In this document: one piece after another, positions 50,853 through 62,279 of the stretch
Layout: each line of letters begins with the position of its first letter
Numbering within the stretch: position 1 is the stretch's first letter
DNA from: Candidatus Chloroploca sp. Khr17
Lineage (GTDB): Bacteria; Chloroflexota; Chloroflexia; Chloroflexales; Chloroflexaceae
NCBI RefSeq assembly: GCF_004138165.1
Contig: NZ_RYFF01000022.1
Span: 1-64,000, forward strand
DNA: 64,000 nt
Direction: 5' to 3'
Made by a program: the position numbers and the translations under genes
The notes under the pieces: generated by a model
Database searches by the model: none
Told to the model about the DNA's origin: nothing
What the model saw: only the letters and a program-made list of their open reading frames with translations

Positions 50853-50993
50853 TGTAACGTAAGTTTCCCGGTCGCGCCGCCGACCACGAAGAACCCTCAC
50901 GAATACACGAAAACAGGCTGTGTGACGCACGTATTCGTTTCTTCGTGGCCCCCATTCGTGGACGGCTGAGGACGCCAGAAAACTTACGTTACA
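50853..50993. repeat. MITE-like element with TGTAACGTAAGTTT termini
   Basis: The 19-bp ends 50853-50871 and 50975-50993 are inverted repeats matching at 17 positions. Inside, CCACGAAGAA...CGAATAC pairs with GTATTCG...TTCTTCGTGG, so the whole 141 bp folds into an interrupted hairpin. It is non-coding and lies between a small gene and miaA. Confidence 0.65.
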
Positions 50994-51008
50994 ACCCCAT
51001 CAGACAAG

Positions 51009-51905
51009 TTACCCCACCCACTCATGATGTCCAGGTGCCCATTGCTCAAGTTGAGGGAGTCGCCGAAACCATGCGCCCTGACGTCGAATAAAGCTGTGGG
51101 TATCGTATTTCAGCCGCTCGATGCATCCCTGTAGGGTGGCCTCGCCTTCGAGATACGGTTTGAACTGGATATACCCGAGGCTCGACATTGCTGGGAGGTG
51201 CCAGCCGTACCCGGCGGCAACAAGCGCCTCCACCTCCTCAACGAGGCCAGCCGCCATCATCGCATCCACACGCGCATCGGCCCGTGCATAGAGTTCTTCA
51301 CGTGGACGCGTAAGCCAGATGGTACGGATCTGGTACGGTGGTGGTTGCCGCGTCTGCTGGGTCGAAATTGGTTCGCCCGTCACGAGATAGACCTCGAGGG
51401 CACGAATAATGCGGCGCACGTTGGTCGGGCCAATCTGCAGGGCGGCCATTGGATCAACTGCCGCCAAACGCTCATAAAGCCTTGCCCCGCCGTCGTGTTC
51501 GGCTTCGGCAAGCAATGCGGCCCGCAACGCGGGCTGCGGGGCCACCCTGGGGATCTGCCATCCCTCAAGCACCGCCGCGAGGTACTGACCGGTTCCCCCT
51601 ACAAGCAAGGGCACGCGCCCACGGGCCATCACCTCAGCAATGCTCGCCAGCGCCAGATCCTGATACCGTGCCAGCGAGAAGGTTTCATCAGGTTCACATA
51701 GATCAATCAGGTGATGCGGCGCAGCAGCGCACTCGGCTGCCGACGGTTTCGCCGTCCCGATCTCCATCCGTCGGTAGACCTGCCGTGAGTCAGCCGAGAT
51801 AATTTCGCCATTCAAGCGATGCGCCAGGGCAACGGCAAGCGCCGTCTTGCCTACAGCCGTCGGCCCCACCAGGGCGATCAAGGGTGCCGTCACGCGAAAC
51901 TCCAT
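51009..51905 (-). CDS. miaA: tRNA dimethylallyltransferase
   Basis: A protein of 298 aa. It transfers a dimethylallyl group to A37 of tRNAs reading U-starting codons. P-loop LVGPTAVGKTALAV (about 12-25), then SADSRQVYRRMEIGTAKPS, 'HHLIDLCEP', VGGTGQYLAAVLEG and 'RRIIRALEVY', all characteristic. The C-terminal part has 'SLGYIQFKPYLEGE' and 'RRQGAWFRRL'. Length is normal. It is divergent from the GNAT gene. Confidence 0.95.
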   Translation of the reverse strand: MEFRVTAPLIALVGPTAVGKTALAVALAHRLNGEIISADSRQVYRRMEIGTAKPSAAECAAAPHHLIDLCEPDETFSLARYQDLALASIAEVMARGRVPLLVGGTGQYLAAVLEGWQIPRVAPQPALRAALLAEAEHDGGARLYERLAAVDPMAALQIGPTNVRRIIRALEVYLVTGEPISTQQTRQPPPYQIRTIWLTRPREELYARADARVDAMMAAGLVEEVEALVAAGYGWHLPAMSSLGYIQFKPYLEGEATLQGCIERLKYDTHSFIRRQGAWFRRLPQLEQWAPGHHEWVG

Positions 51906-52045
51906 CTTTGGTTATCCATTGGTAATGTTTGTATGATACAATACCATCATGACGCACTGCGGCATAAAAGATCGCTCAACCAGTGCGCACAAAACGCCGA
52001 GGCAAACATCCAAATGCATGGTGCCACGGCCAGGAGTAAAAAGTC

Positions 52046-52648
52046 ATGGGGGCATCATTAGCCTTAGAGCAACCAGATTCACGGGCCATTGTTACCCTTG
52101 CAGCTCGTGATGGCCGCCGGGTGAAGGTGCGCCACATGCGCCGCGAAGATGCGGTTCTGCTCAAGCGGATGTTTTACCGTCTCTCCTCTGAGACCCGCTA
52201 CCGGCGTTTTTTTGTGCCCCTTGATAAAGTCGAGGAAGAGCGCGTTGATCTTGAAGCGCACCGCCTAGCCTCGATCGATCCAACCCACGAACGTGCCCTG
52301 ATCGCATTGGTTGAAGAGCAGGGGCGCGATGAGTGCATCGGGGTCGCCCGCTACGGTCTTCTGGATCACCGCCGTGATACCTGTGAAGCGTCGGTCGTCA
52401 TTCGTGACGATTATCAAGGCGCTGGTCTTGGGGGGCAACTCTTTGATCTGCTTGTTCAGGTTGCGCTCGTCAGTGGCCTACGTCACATGATCCTTTTGAC
52501 CCATGCCGATAATCTTGGCATGATCGCCCTGGTGAAACGCGTTGGCCTGCCCTTCAAAGGCCACCATAGCGCCGGGCTCTACGAGATCGACCTCATGCTC
52601 TCTGATGCACTGAAACCCTTTTTTCCCTTCACCTCAACCGAAGCGTAA
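52046..52648 (+). CDS. GNAT-family N-acetyltransferase
   Basis: A protein of 200 aa with AGGAG 9 nt before the ATG. The GNAT core runs about 25-175. Beta-4/alpha-3 carries the acetyl-CoA pyrophosphate loop in 'VVIRDDYQGAGLGGQLFDLL' (QGAGLG), preceded by 'GVARYGLLD'. The N-terminal 'VKVRHMRREDAVLLKRMFYRLSSETRYRRFF' strongly resembles the acetyltransferase module fused to acyl-CoA synthetases (Pat/PatZ-type), so protein lysine acetylation is possible. Substrate unknown. Monocistronic. Confidence 0.85.
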   Translation: MGASLALEQPDSRAIVTLAARDGRRVKVRHMRREDAVLLKRMFYRLSSETRYRRFFVPLDKVEEERVDLEAHRLASIDPTHERALIALVEEQGRDECIGVARYGLLDHRRDTCEASVVIRDDYQGAGLGGQLFDLLVQVALVSGLRHMILLTHADNLGMIALVKRVGLPFKGHHSAGLYEIDLMLSDALKPFFPFTSTEA

Positions 52649-52743
52649 TTGGCTCCGCGTCACTTCAGTTGTGTCGTTACCTTGCTTCGCTGCACGCAGC
52701 AATAGACGAGGCCGGGAGCATCTCAAGAAATGTACGTTACCCA

Positions 52744-54411
52744 CTAGTGTGGCCGCCAGGGTAGGCTCAGGGTAAACCGACTGCCCTGACCAAGACTGCT
52801 GGTGACGGTAAGGGCACCTTGGTGCAACTTTGCGAGCCGCGAAGCCAGCACAAGCCCCAAGCCAACCCCACCATAACGCCGCGTTAGGCCGCTGTCAATT
52901 TGCACAAAGGGCTGAAAGAGACGCGAGAGATCAGTTTCGGCGATCCCGATGCCCGTGTCAATAATGTGAAAGAGCGCGCGACCCTCGTCTGCATTGCCAC
53001 GCAGTTCGAGTCGGACTATGCCCCCGGTATGACTAAATTTCACGGCATTGCTCAACAGATTGACGAGCACCTGTTTGATCCGCCGATGATCACCATACAA
53101 CTCAGTCACTGCAGGATCAAGATCAAGTTGAACCGTAACTTGTCTTGCTTTTGCGGCCTCGGCAACTACGCGCACACACGCAATGCAGAGCTCGTAGACT
53201 TCAAGCAACCCAGGCTGCAGCTCAAGCGTGCCTGCTTCAATCCGGGTCAAATCGAGCAGATCGGTGATCAAGGTCTGCAAATGCCGCCCGTTCCCCTCCA
53301 GATCCTGGATCGTACGCTGTTGCCAGGCATTGAGCGGGCCATACAACTGTGACCGGAATAATTCCACCTGCCCGAGCATGCTATTCAACGGGGTACGCAA
53401 CTCGTGGCTGAGATGCGCCAGAAATTCGTCTTTGGTGCGGTTTGCTCGGTCAAGCTCTTGATTCATGAGCAAGAGCTCGTCACGACTCTGCTGTAATTGC
53501 TCAGCTACCTGCTTGCGCTGGGTAATGTTGCGTGCGATGCCTTCAATGGCAACAAGGGTGCCGTGGTCATCGTGAACAAGCGCGTTCCGAACTTCAAACC
53601 AGAGGGGCGAACCATCACAGTGCTGACCACGCAACTCGAAGGGGCCAATGAGTTGTGTCGGGTTACTGATTCTCCGCGCTAGCCTGACCTGATCTTCGGG
53701 GAAGAGAATCTCACTCTTCAGCAGCGGCGAGGCATAAAACTCCTCAAGGCTGTAGCCCGTGATCGCTTTGATGGCCGGACTGATATAAGTGATGCGCGGT
53801 TCAGGCTGCAGATCCACGCGGTAGACAATATCAGGTGCATTCTCGGCGAGCCTCCGGTAGCGCTCCTCGCTCTCGCGCAGCGCCTGTTCAACCCGAGTGC
53901 GTACCGTGATCTCGGCCTGCAAGCGTTCATTCGCCATGCTTAATTCAGAGGTACGTTCAGCAACCCGTTGTTCGAGCGTGGCATTGAGCTCACGCAGGGC
54001 TTCTTCTGCCGCTTTGCGGGCGGTAATGTCCTCGATAATGCCCAGTACCTCAATAATCTTGCCATCAACATCATAAATCGGCGAAACTGTCACCTTGACC
54101 CAGATGATCGTGCCGTTTTTGTGATAGAGCCGACGCTCGAGCGTATAGGTTCGCAGCTCACCGCTCAAGAGTTTGAGGGCCAATACGCTATCGGCTTCGT
54201 TATCATCAGGATGCGCAATATCATGCAGCGTTAGCCGGGTTAATTCGTCTTTGGTGTAACCGACAAGATCACAATACCGCTGATTGACGCGCATAATAAG
54301 GCCATCATAGCGGATATGACTCATCCCAACGGCCGCCTGCTCAAAGGAAGCCCGAAAACGCTCTTCACTGGCACGCAGTTTATCGAGGAGTTGTTCTTCT
54401 GAGGACAGCAT
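52744..54411 (-). CDS. PAS-PAS sensor histidine kinase
   Basis: A protein of 555 aa, cytoplasmic (no membrane helix). It has PAS 1 (about 12-125: 'ASEERFRASFEQAAVGMSHIRYDG' plus PAC), a coiled coil (about 130-180), PAS 2 (about 180-305: 'DIVYRVDLQPEPRITYISPAI'), HisKA with phospho-acceptor His in 'LAHLSHELRTPLNSMLGQ' (near 335) and HATPase_c (about 435-550, GVGLGLVLASRLAKLHQG). It faces a second kinase divergently; no response regulator gene is nearby. The signal is unknown. Confidence 0.9.
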   Translation of the reverse strand: MLSSEEQLLDKLRASEERFRASFEQAAVGMSHIRYDGLIMRVNQRYCDLVGYTKDELTRLTLHDIAHPDDNEADSVLALKLLSGELRTYTLERRLYHKNGTIIWVKVTVSPIYDVDGKIIEVLGIIEDITARKAAEEALRELNATLEQRVAERTSELSMANERLQAEITVRTRVEQALRESEERYRRLAENAPDIVYRVDLQPEPRITYISPAIKAITGYSLEEFYASPLLKSEILFPEDQVRLARRISNPTQLIGPFELRGQHCDGSPLWFEVRNALVHDDHGTLVAIEGIARNITQRKQVAEQLQQSRDELLLMNQELDRANRTKDEFLAHLSHELRTPLNSMLGQVELFRSQLYGPLNAWQQRTIQDLEGNGRHLQTLITDLLDLTRIEAGTLELQPGLLEVYELCIACVRVVAEAAKARQVTVQLDLDPAVTELYGDHRRIKQVLVNLLSNAVKFSHTGGIVRLELRGNADEGRALFHIIDTGIGIAETDLSRLFQPFVQIDSGLTRRYGGVGLGLVLASRLAKLHQGALTVTSSLGQGSRFTLSLPWRPH

Positions 54412-54612
54412 CGATAGAAACTCGATCTATCGGTTAAATAAAGTTAAAGAATGGTCTATAGATCAAAGTATAACACGTTCTCCCTTGCTCTGATGCTGAC
54501 AACCTTATTCGCCTGCGCACAAATGACGTGACGTGTGTTAGCATGAGATGAAAAGCTCGTTCTTGATAGCAAAGGTATACACTCTCTCTGGAGGATACGC
54601 CCTGGCACAAGG

Positions 54613-56298
54613 ATGACTGAGAAAAACCGTATGCAATCAGGTCAAGCCGACATTCTAGATTCATTCTCAGCGCAGGCTCTCCTGGATTCCCTCTTTGCTT
54701 TCGTTGGCGTCGTCACGTTTGATGGCATTTTGATCGAAGCGAATCAGTCTGCGCTCAAGGTCGCCGGTTTGCAACCCGCTGAGGTCATTGGCAAACCATT
54801 TCATGAGACCTACTGGTGGTCATACGATCCTGACGTCCAGGCTCAGCTACGCCTGGCCCTTGCGCGTGGCCAGGCAGGTGAGACCTCACGGTATGATGTG
54901 ATGGTGCGGGTCGCCGACGAGCGCCTGATGATGATTGACTTTATGCTGGCGCCGCTCTGTGATGCATATGGCAATGTCCGCTACCTGATACCTTCAGCCA
55001 TTGATGTCAGCGAGCGCTATAACATCCAGCATGAACGTGAGTTTCTGCTCGCCCGTGAGCGCATTGCACGCCAGATGGCCGAGCAAGCCGTGCGACGGGT
55101 AGAGCGTCTGCAGGTGATTACCTCAGCCCTTTCTGAAGCTGTAACCTCCCTGGATGTAGCGAGCGTCGTCGTGGAAGAAGTACGCCAGATCCTCGAAGCC
55201 CAGCAGGTTACCATGTATATTCGCCGTGCCGATGGTAGCGCGCTCGATGTCTTGCAAAGCACCAGCACGAGTTCCTCTGATGAACCTGTGCCGCTCACCC
55301 TGCCGCTCGACAGCGCGCATCCGCTTGGCGAAATCTTGCAGACGGCCCTGCCAGTCTTTCTTGTCTCACAGGCCGATCGGCAGGCTCGCTACCAATCAGC
55401 GACCCTTCTGCCACTCGCAGTAGATGCGCACGGCCTGGCGCTGCTGCCACTTGAAATCGAGGGCGAGGTGATGGGCGTCTGTATGGTTAGTTTTGCTGAG
55501 CCACGTCAATTCCCCCAGGATGAACGGGCTTTTCTGTGGGCGATTGCCGTGCAATGTGCCCAGGCATTGCAACGTGCCCGTCTCTATAGCACCATGCAAG
55601 AGGCCATCGCCATGCGCGACCATTTCATTGCCGTCGCCTCACACGACTTACGTACCCCTCTCACCGTGATGCTCGGCCAGGCCCAGTTGCTCGAACGCCG
55701 CATGCAACAGGCGCAGCTTGGTGAAGCCTTTACCCGCCCGATTCAGGCGATTGTTCAGCAGAACCTGCGGCTCAACCGGATGCTGACGGCCTTGCTTGAT
55801 CTCTCACGCATTCAGACCGGCCAACTGGTCATCGAACGCGACTGGTTTGACCTGCGGAGGCTGGTCGAGCGCATTGTGGCCGAGGTGAGCCCGACGCTGA
55901 GCCGGCATACCCTTAAACTGGTGGCCGCGCCTGATCCACTGCCGATCTTTGCTGACGAACTGCGCATTGAAGAAGTGATCCAGAATATTATTAGCAATGC
56001 CGTCAAATATAGTCCGGCAGGAGGCCCCGTCACCATTGTCTTGCAACAAACACCCGAGCATATCTGCCTGAACATCACGGATCAAGGCATTGGCATCCCT
56101 CTTGAGGCGCAACAGCATCTGTTTGAGCAGTTCTATCGTGCCGCCAATGCCCAGCACAGTTCGTTCAGTGGCCTGGGCATTGGCCTCTACATTGTTCGCG
56201 AGATTGTGCAGCAGCACGGTGGTCTGATCACCTGTACTAGCCATGAAGGCCAAGGGACAACCTTTACGATCTGCCTCCCACTGAGCGACCATAACTAG
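54613..56298 (+). CDS. PAS-GAF sensor histidine kinase
   Basis: A protein of 561 aa, soluble. It has PAS (about 20-135: 'FVGVVTFDGILIEANQSALKVAGL'), a coiled coil (about 135-180), GAF (about 175-325: 'LDVASVVVEEVRQILEAQQVTMYI'), HisKA with His in 'FIAVASHDLRTPLTVMLGQ' (near 342) and HATPase_c (about 445-558: 'IISNAVKYSP' and 'GLGIGLYIVREIVQQHGG'). It is divergent from another PAS kinase across 201 bp. There is no adjacent regulator. Its stop codon lies in the short palindrome of the unit at 56296-56374. Confidence 0.9.
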   Translation: MTEKNRMQSGQADILDSFSAQALLDSLFAFVGVVTFDGILIEANQSALKVAGLQPAEVIGKPFHETYWWSYDPDVQAQLRLALARGQAGETSRYDVMVRVADERLMMIDFMLAPLCDAYGNVRYLIPSAIDVSERYNIQHEREFLLARERIARQMAEQAVRRVERLQVITSALSEAVTSLDVASVVVEEVRQILEAQQVTMYIRRADGSALDVLQSTSTSSSDEPVPLTLPLDSAHPLGEILQTALPVFLVSQADRQARYQSATLLPLAVDAHGLALLPLEIEGEVMGVCMVSFAEPRQFPQDERAFLWAIAVQCAQALQRARLYSTMQEAIAMRDHFIAVASHDLRTPLTVMLGQAQLLERRMQQAQLGEAFTRPIQAIVQQNLRLNRMLTALLDLSRIQTGQLVIERDWFDLRRLVERIVAEVSPTLSRHTLKLVAAPDPLPIFADELRIEEVIQNIISNAVKYSPAGGPVTIVLQQTPEHICLNITDQGIGIPLEAQQHLFEQFYRAANAQHSSFSGLGIGLYIVREIVQQHGGLITCTSHEGQGTTFTICLPLSDHN

Positions 56299-56374
56299 GC
56301 TGTCGCCCGAACAATCAAGGCTTGTGCGGTGGCAAACAGCCTGCTTCGCAGGCTGTTTGCCACCGCACAAGCCT
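56296..56374. terminator. bipartite palindrome unit, copy 4 (longest stem)
   Basis: The short, degenerate palindrome TAGGC-tgtc-GCCCG (56296-56309) overlaps the kinase stop codon. After 9 nt comes a palindrome with perfect 27-bp arms (56318-56344 and 56348-56374) and TTC loop. The right arm ends at the base before the DUF427 stop codon. Outer GCTTGTGC is shared with copy 3. Probable bidirectional terminator. Confidence 0.72.
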
Positions 56375-56866
56375 CTACCATCCCCACGTTCCAGGGCCGC
56401 CCTTGAACGGCCCGACAATATCCGACGTAATCCAACCCCCATAGAAACCACCTGGCTGAGGCATCACCCGTTCGCCATCAACAAAGCATCCATCCATTGG
56501 TTCAGGATAAAAAGCCAGCGCATTGGCAAGCGACTCAAAACCCCGGGTTGGCTGTGGGTAGGCCCAAGCAACATCTTCAACACGCTGATCACCAACATGA
56601 AGTGTATAGTAGATCGCATGGCCTTTGAATTCGCAGAAACTGCTACGCATCGTACGAGTCAAATAACGCATCTGCACATCCTCAGGAGGGATATAGTAGA
56701 CCGGCGGATGGCTGGTTTCGAGCACCCGAAAGGCCCGCCGCGTATCGGCAAGCAGAATACCCCCAAAATAGATCTGAAGATGGCGTGAGGTCGCCTCGAG
56801 TCGCGGTGGCCGAGGATAATCCCAGACCGACTCCTGACCTTCACCCGGTGGAATGCGACGTATCAT
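56375..56866 (-). CDS. DUF427 domain protein
   Basis: A protein of 163 aa, the usual size. It shows the DUF427 pattern: 'LQIYFGGILLADTRRAFRVLETSHPPVYYIPPEDV' (about 29-63), 'RTMRSSFCEFKGHAIYY' and 'VAWAYPQPTRGFESLANALAFYPEPMDGCFVDGERV'. The fold is a small beta barrel of unknown biochemical role. GGAGGA lies 7 nt before the ATG. Monocistronic and divergent from recA. Confidence 0.85.
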   Translation of the reverse strand: MIRRIPPGEGQESVWDYPRPPRLEATSRHLQIYFGGILLADTRRAFRVLETSHPPVYYIPPEDVQMRYLTRTMRSSFCEFKGHAIYYTLHVGDQRVEDVAWAYPQPTRGFESLANALAFYPEPMDGCFVDGERVMPQPGGFYGGWITSDIVGPFKGGPGTWGW

Positions 56867-56951
56867 TTTTAATTCCTCCTTTCTTTCACTATAGCATAGC
56901 TTTGCTGCGTATCCTTTGACGTGCGGCAGCGGTATAGATCATGCACGCAAC

Positions 56952-56980
56952 TTGCCAATCACGCACGGACGTGCTATAAT
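56952..56980 (+). promoter_or_regulatory. recA promoter
   Basis: TTGCCA (56952-56957), a 17-nt spacer and TATAAT (56975-56980), preceded by TGC (extended -10). Transcription would start near 56988, about 70 nt before the GTG start codon. No LexA-type operator is obvious in this region. Confidence 0.75.
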
Positions 56981-57059
56981 AGAACGGATTTGCGGGCGAG
57001 TCAATCTGCGTTGACAGCGCCCCTCCCTCATAGTAGAGTAGAGAGAAGGAGAAGCACGA

Positions 57060-59189
57060 GTGTCAGCACATAACGGAGGAGCGCCCGCGATGGCAATCGC
57101 GCCCGAAAAAGAGAAGGCCCTGGCTGCCGCAATGAGCCAGATCGACCGCAAATTCGGCAAAGGCTCGATCATGAAGATGGGCGAGCTCAACTCGCGTCTG
57201 GCGATTGAGGCGATCCCCACTGGTTCAATTGCCCTCGACATTGCGCTGGGCATCGGTGGCTTGCCACGCGGTCGCGTTGTCGAAATCTTTGGCCCGGAGA
57301 GCAGTGGCAAAACAACGCTGGCCCAGCATATCATTGCTGAAGCCCAGAAACTCGGTGGTGTCTGTGCGTTCATTGACGCTGAGCATGCCTTTGACCCGAT
57401 CTATGCCCAGCGCTGTGGTGTCCAGATCGATGATCTGCTCGTCTCACAGCCTGACACAGGTGAACAAGGGCTTGAGATCTGTGAAACCCTGGTTCGCTCC
57501 AATGCCATCGATGTCATCGTCATCGACTCAGTGGCCGCCCTGGTGCCTCGCGCCGAAATCGAAGGCGACATGGGTGACAGCCTCCCCGGCCTCCAGGCCC
57601 GCCTGATGAGCCAAGCCCTGCGCAAGCTCTCTGGGGCCATTAACAAAAGTCGCACTATTGTCATCTTCCTCAACCAGTTGCGTATGAAGATCGGGGTGAT
57701 GTTCGGGTGTTTCCATTATAACGCACGTGTCATTCTGGCTGATGGCACCAGTGAAAAGATTGGCAAAATTGTCAATCAGAAGCTGCCCGTTGAGGTCATG
57801 TCATATAACCATACGACTGGTCAGTTTGAACCACGACCAGTCGTAAATTGGTTCAACAACGGCCCAACCGATCTTTTCCTTCAGTTCACAGTCGCTGCGA
57901 ATGAGGGTAGTGGACGCCACGCCTTTGCTTGTACACCCAATCACTTGCTGCTCTCGGAATATGGCTATAAGCCCGCTGAGGAGTTGCAAGTTGGTGATCG
58001 TTTAATGACGATGGTGCAATACTACCTTTCGTCTGTCCAAAAACAGGTGGTGATTGGTTCATTGCTTGGTGACGGTAGCTTACGTAAATCCAGTGATTTC
58101 AATACCAGTTTACGGATTGGTCACGGGGCCAAGCAGGATGCCTATTGTCTTTGGAAGCAGTCACTCTTTCAAGAGTTGATTGGTTCGGAGACGACAAACT
58201 CGCGAGGCGGGCACAGCTTTGATACCATCCCAATGTATGAGTTGACGCAGGTATTGGAAGACAACTACGATCAGCGGGGCAAAAATCCGAGTCAGACCCT
58301 CATTGATCGGTTGACGCCCCTGGCGATAGCGATTTGGTACATGGATGATGGCACGTTTGATAGTGAGCGCCAGAATCGTTGCTCAATCTCGTGCCCCGGC
58401 TTGCCCCTTGAAAAACAACAAGCTTTGGTACGTTGGTTTCACGATCAAGGCATTGCCGCGAATTTGGACGGGCGTGGTCGCATCAATTTCGGCGTCTCAG
58501 CAACACCCAAACTGCACGAGTTGATTGCACCATTTATCCATCCTTCCATGGAATACAAGTTGCTTCCTGAACTGCGCGGAAGGTTTGTGCCATTTGAAAC
58601 CAGAGCCGAGCGAACCTTGCAGGCCGTACCGTTACCTATTGTTGACATTCATGTCAAGCCCGAGACGCGAGGTATGAACCGGTTTGATCTCGAGGTTGAA
58701 GGTAACCATAGCTACCTTGTTGATGGTGTGGTTGTCCATAATTCGCCCGAAACGACAACCGGTGGGCAGGCACTCAAGTTTTACGCCTCGGTGCGCCTCG
58801 ATATTCGACGGATCGAGACGCTCAAGTCGGGGCAAGAGGTGATTGGTTCACGGGCACGCGTCAAGGTGATCAAGAATAAGGTGGCCCCACCCTTCCGCCA
58901 GGCTGAATTTGATATCCTCGCCAATGAGGGTATTTCGCGTGAGGGCAATATCCTTGATGTTGGCGTCGAGATGAGTATCATCCGCAAGAGCGGGGCCTGG
59001 TTCTACCTCGCCGAAGACCGGCTCGGGCAGGGGCGTGAGAATGTGCGTAATTTCTTGAAGGAGAACCCGGCGCTGACTGAAGAGATCGAGCGCCTGATTA
59101 AAGCCCAGGGCCTCTCGAATCCGATTGCGTTGCCGGTCGCAGCCATTGCCGACGATGAAGACGCCGGTCTCTTTGAAGACGAGGAGTAG
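57060..59189 (+). CDS. recA: recombinase RecA, interrupted by an intein
   Basis: A precursor of 709 aa; removing the 345-aa intein leaves a RecA of 364 aa. RecA forms filaments on single-stranded DNA and drives strand exchange and SOS induction. Extein motifs are Walker [11 protein letters not shown] (about 78-87), [10 protein letters not shown], Walker [18 protein letters not shown], then [12 protein letters not shown] before the intein and [18 protein letters not shown] after it. Two starts are possible: GTG at 57060 (AGGAG 8 nt upstream) and ATG at 57090 (GGAGGAG 8 nt upstream, [11 protein letters not shown]). The C-terminus is acidic, as usual. It leads a cluster with recX, an MBL-fold gene and pyrG. 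Confidence 0.97.
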   Translation: MSAHNGGAPAMAIAPEKEKALAAAMSQIDRKFGKGSIMKMGELNSRLAIEAIPTGSIALDIALGIGGLPRGRVVEIFGPESSGKTTLAQHIIAEAQKLGGVCAFIDAEHAFDPIYAQRCGVQIDDLLVSQPDTGEQGLEICETLVRSNAIDVIVIDSVAALVPRAEIEGDMGDSLPGLQARLMSQALRKLSGAINKSRTIVIFLNQLRMKIGVMFGCFHYNARVILADGTSEKIGKIVNQKLPVEVMSYNHTTGQFEPRPVVNWFNNGPTDLFLQFTVAANEGSGRHAFACTPNHLLLSEYGYKPAEELQVGDRLMTMVQYYLSSVQKQVVIGSLLGDGSLRKSSDFNTSLRIGHGAKQDAYCLWKQSLFQELIGSETTNSRGGHSFDTIPMYELTQVLEDNYDQRGKNPSQTLIDRLTPLAIAIWYMDDGTFDSERQNRCSISCPGLPLEKQQALVRWFHDQGIAANLDGRGRINFGVSATPKLHELIAPFIHPSMEYKLLPELRGRFVPFETRAERTLQAVPLPIVDIHVKPETRGMNRFDLEVEGNHSYLVDGVVVHNSPETTTGGQALKFYASVRLDIRRIETLKSGQEVIGSRARVKVIKNKVAPPFRQAEFDILANEGISREGNILDVGVEMSIIRKSGAWFYLAEDRLGQGRENVRNFLKENPALTEEIERLIKAQGLSNPIALPVAAIADDEDAGLFEDEE
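57708..58742 (+). mobile_element. RecA intein with LAGLIDADG homing endonuclease
   Basis: An in-frame insertion of 345 aa. Block A starts with Cys1 ([13 protein letters not shown]). Block B is in [12 protein letters not shown] with its His. The endonuclease core has two LAGLIDADG-like motifs, [10 protein letters not shown] (near 115-124) and [10 protein letters not shown] (near 207-216). The C-terminal blocks are [20 protein letters not shown], ending His-Asn, with Ser as the next extein residue. All splicing residues are present, so it should be active. The insertion point, between GVMFG and SPETTTGG at the start of DNA-binding loop L2, matches a recognised RecA intein site (the M. leprae type, as I recall). 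Both endonuclease motifs keep their acidic residue. Confidence 0.95.
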
Positions 59190-59202
59190 CTAGTCAGCCA
59201 CG

Positions 59203-59871
59203 ATGCCCGCAGGCACCATTACCGCCATTACTGCGCAGGCTCACGATAGCCAGCGTGTCAATATCTTTATTGATGGGGCCTTCGCCCTTGGGATAAGCCT
59301 CGCAACCCTCGCCCGTGAGAGTTTGTGGATCGGTCTGACCCTTGATGATGCCGCCTGGCAACGCCTGGCGGCATCAGCACAGGTAGAACAGGCCCTCCTG
59401 TCCGCCATGCGCTTGCTCGATGCCCGCCCTCGTAGCCGCGCCGAGGTGCGCTTGCGCCTGCGCCAGAAAGAGCATCCCCCCCAGGTGATTGATCAGGTGC
59501 TCGAGCGTCTGCAAGACCTTGGGTTGCTTGATGATGCGGCGTTTAGTCGCTACTGGGTTGAAAACCGGCAACGTTTTCGCCCGCGGGGGGTGCGTGCGCT
59601 CGTTGCCGAGTTGCGCAGCAAAGGCGTAGATCGTGATACAATCGCAACAGCACTGGCCGAGGTCGGTGCCGATGCTGAAGGAGAACGGCAGGCGGCAGAA
59701 CAGGTAGCGCGATCAGTTCTTGCACGGTACTGTGCATGCCCTGACCGCGCCACGTTTCAGCGCCGCCTCGGCGGGCTCCTCCAACGACGAGGCTTTGCCC
59801 TCGCTGTCATTCGTCCGTTGCTCGAAACCCTCTGGTATGAATGTTCTGCCTCACAGGGTGACGAGACGTGA
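59203..59871 (+). CDS. recX: regulatory protein RecX
   Basis: A protein of 222 aa starting 13 bp after recA. RecX caps or destabilises RecA filaments. An N-terminal extension (about 1-60, with 'VNIFIDGAFALGI') precedes three tandem three-helix repeats, with 'LDARPRSRAEVRLRLRQKEHPPQVIDQVLERLQDLGLLDDAAFSRYWVENR' in repeats 1-2 and 'RPRGVRALVAELRSKGVDRD' after it. Position next to recA is typical. Translation probably follows recA read-through. Confidence 0.92.
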   Translation: MPAGTITAITAQAHDSQRVNIFIDGAFALGISLATLARESLWIGLTLDDAAWQRLAASAQVEQALLSAMRLLDARPRSRAEVRLRLRQKEHPPQVIDQVLERLQDLGLLDDAAFSRYWVENRQRFRPRGVRALVAELRSKGVDRDTIATALAEVGADAEGERQAAEQVARSVLARYCACPDRATFQRRLGGLLQRRGFALAVIRPLLETLWYECSASQGDET

Positions 59872-59913
59872 GGCGGGGTATGGCCCCGTGTCTGATATTA
59901 AAGAGGCGCGCTG

Positions 59914-62278
<2,365 letters not shown>

Positions 62279-62279
<1 letters not shown>

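Noticed and set aside
54412-54612. Possible tRNA or riboswitch between the two divergent kinases
   Set aside because: I could not find a cloverleaf, an anticodon stem or a known riboswitch core; only promoter-like AT-rich sequence is present.
56881-57059. LexA operator upstream of recA
   Set aside because: Only AGAAC-like half sites (near 56981) are seen, without a paired half at the spacing of known LexA boxes.
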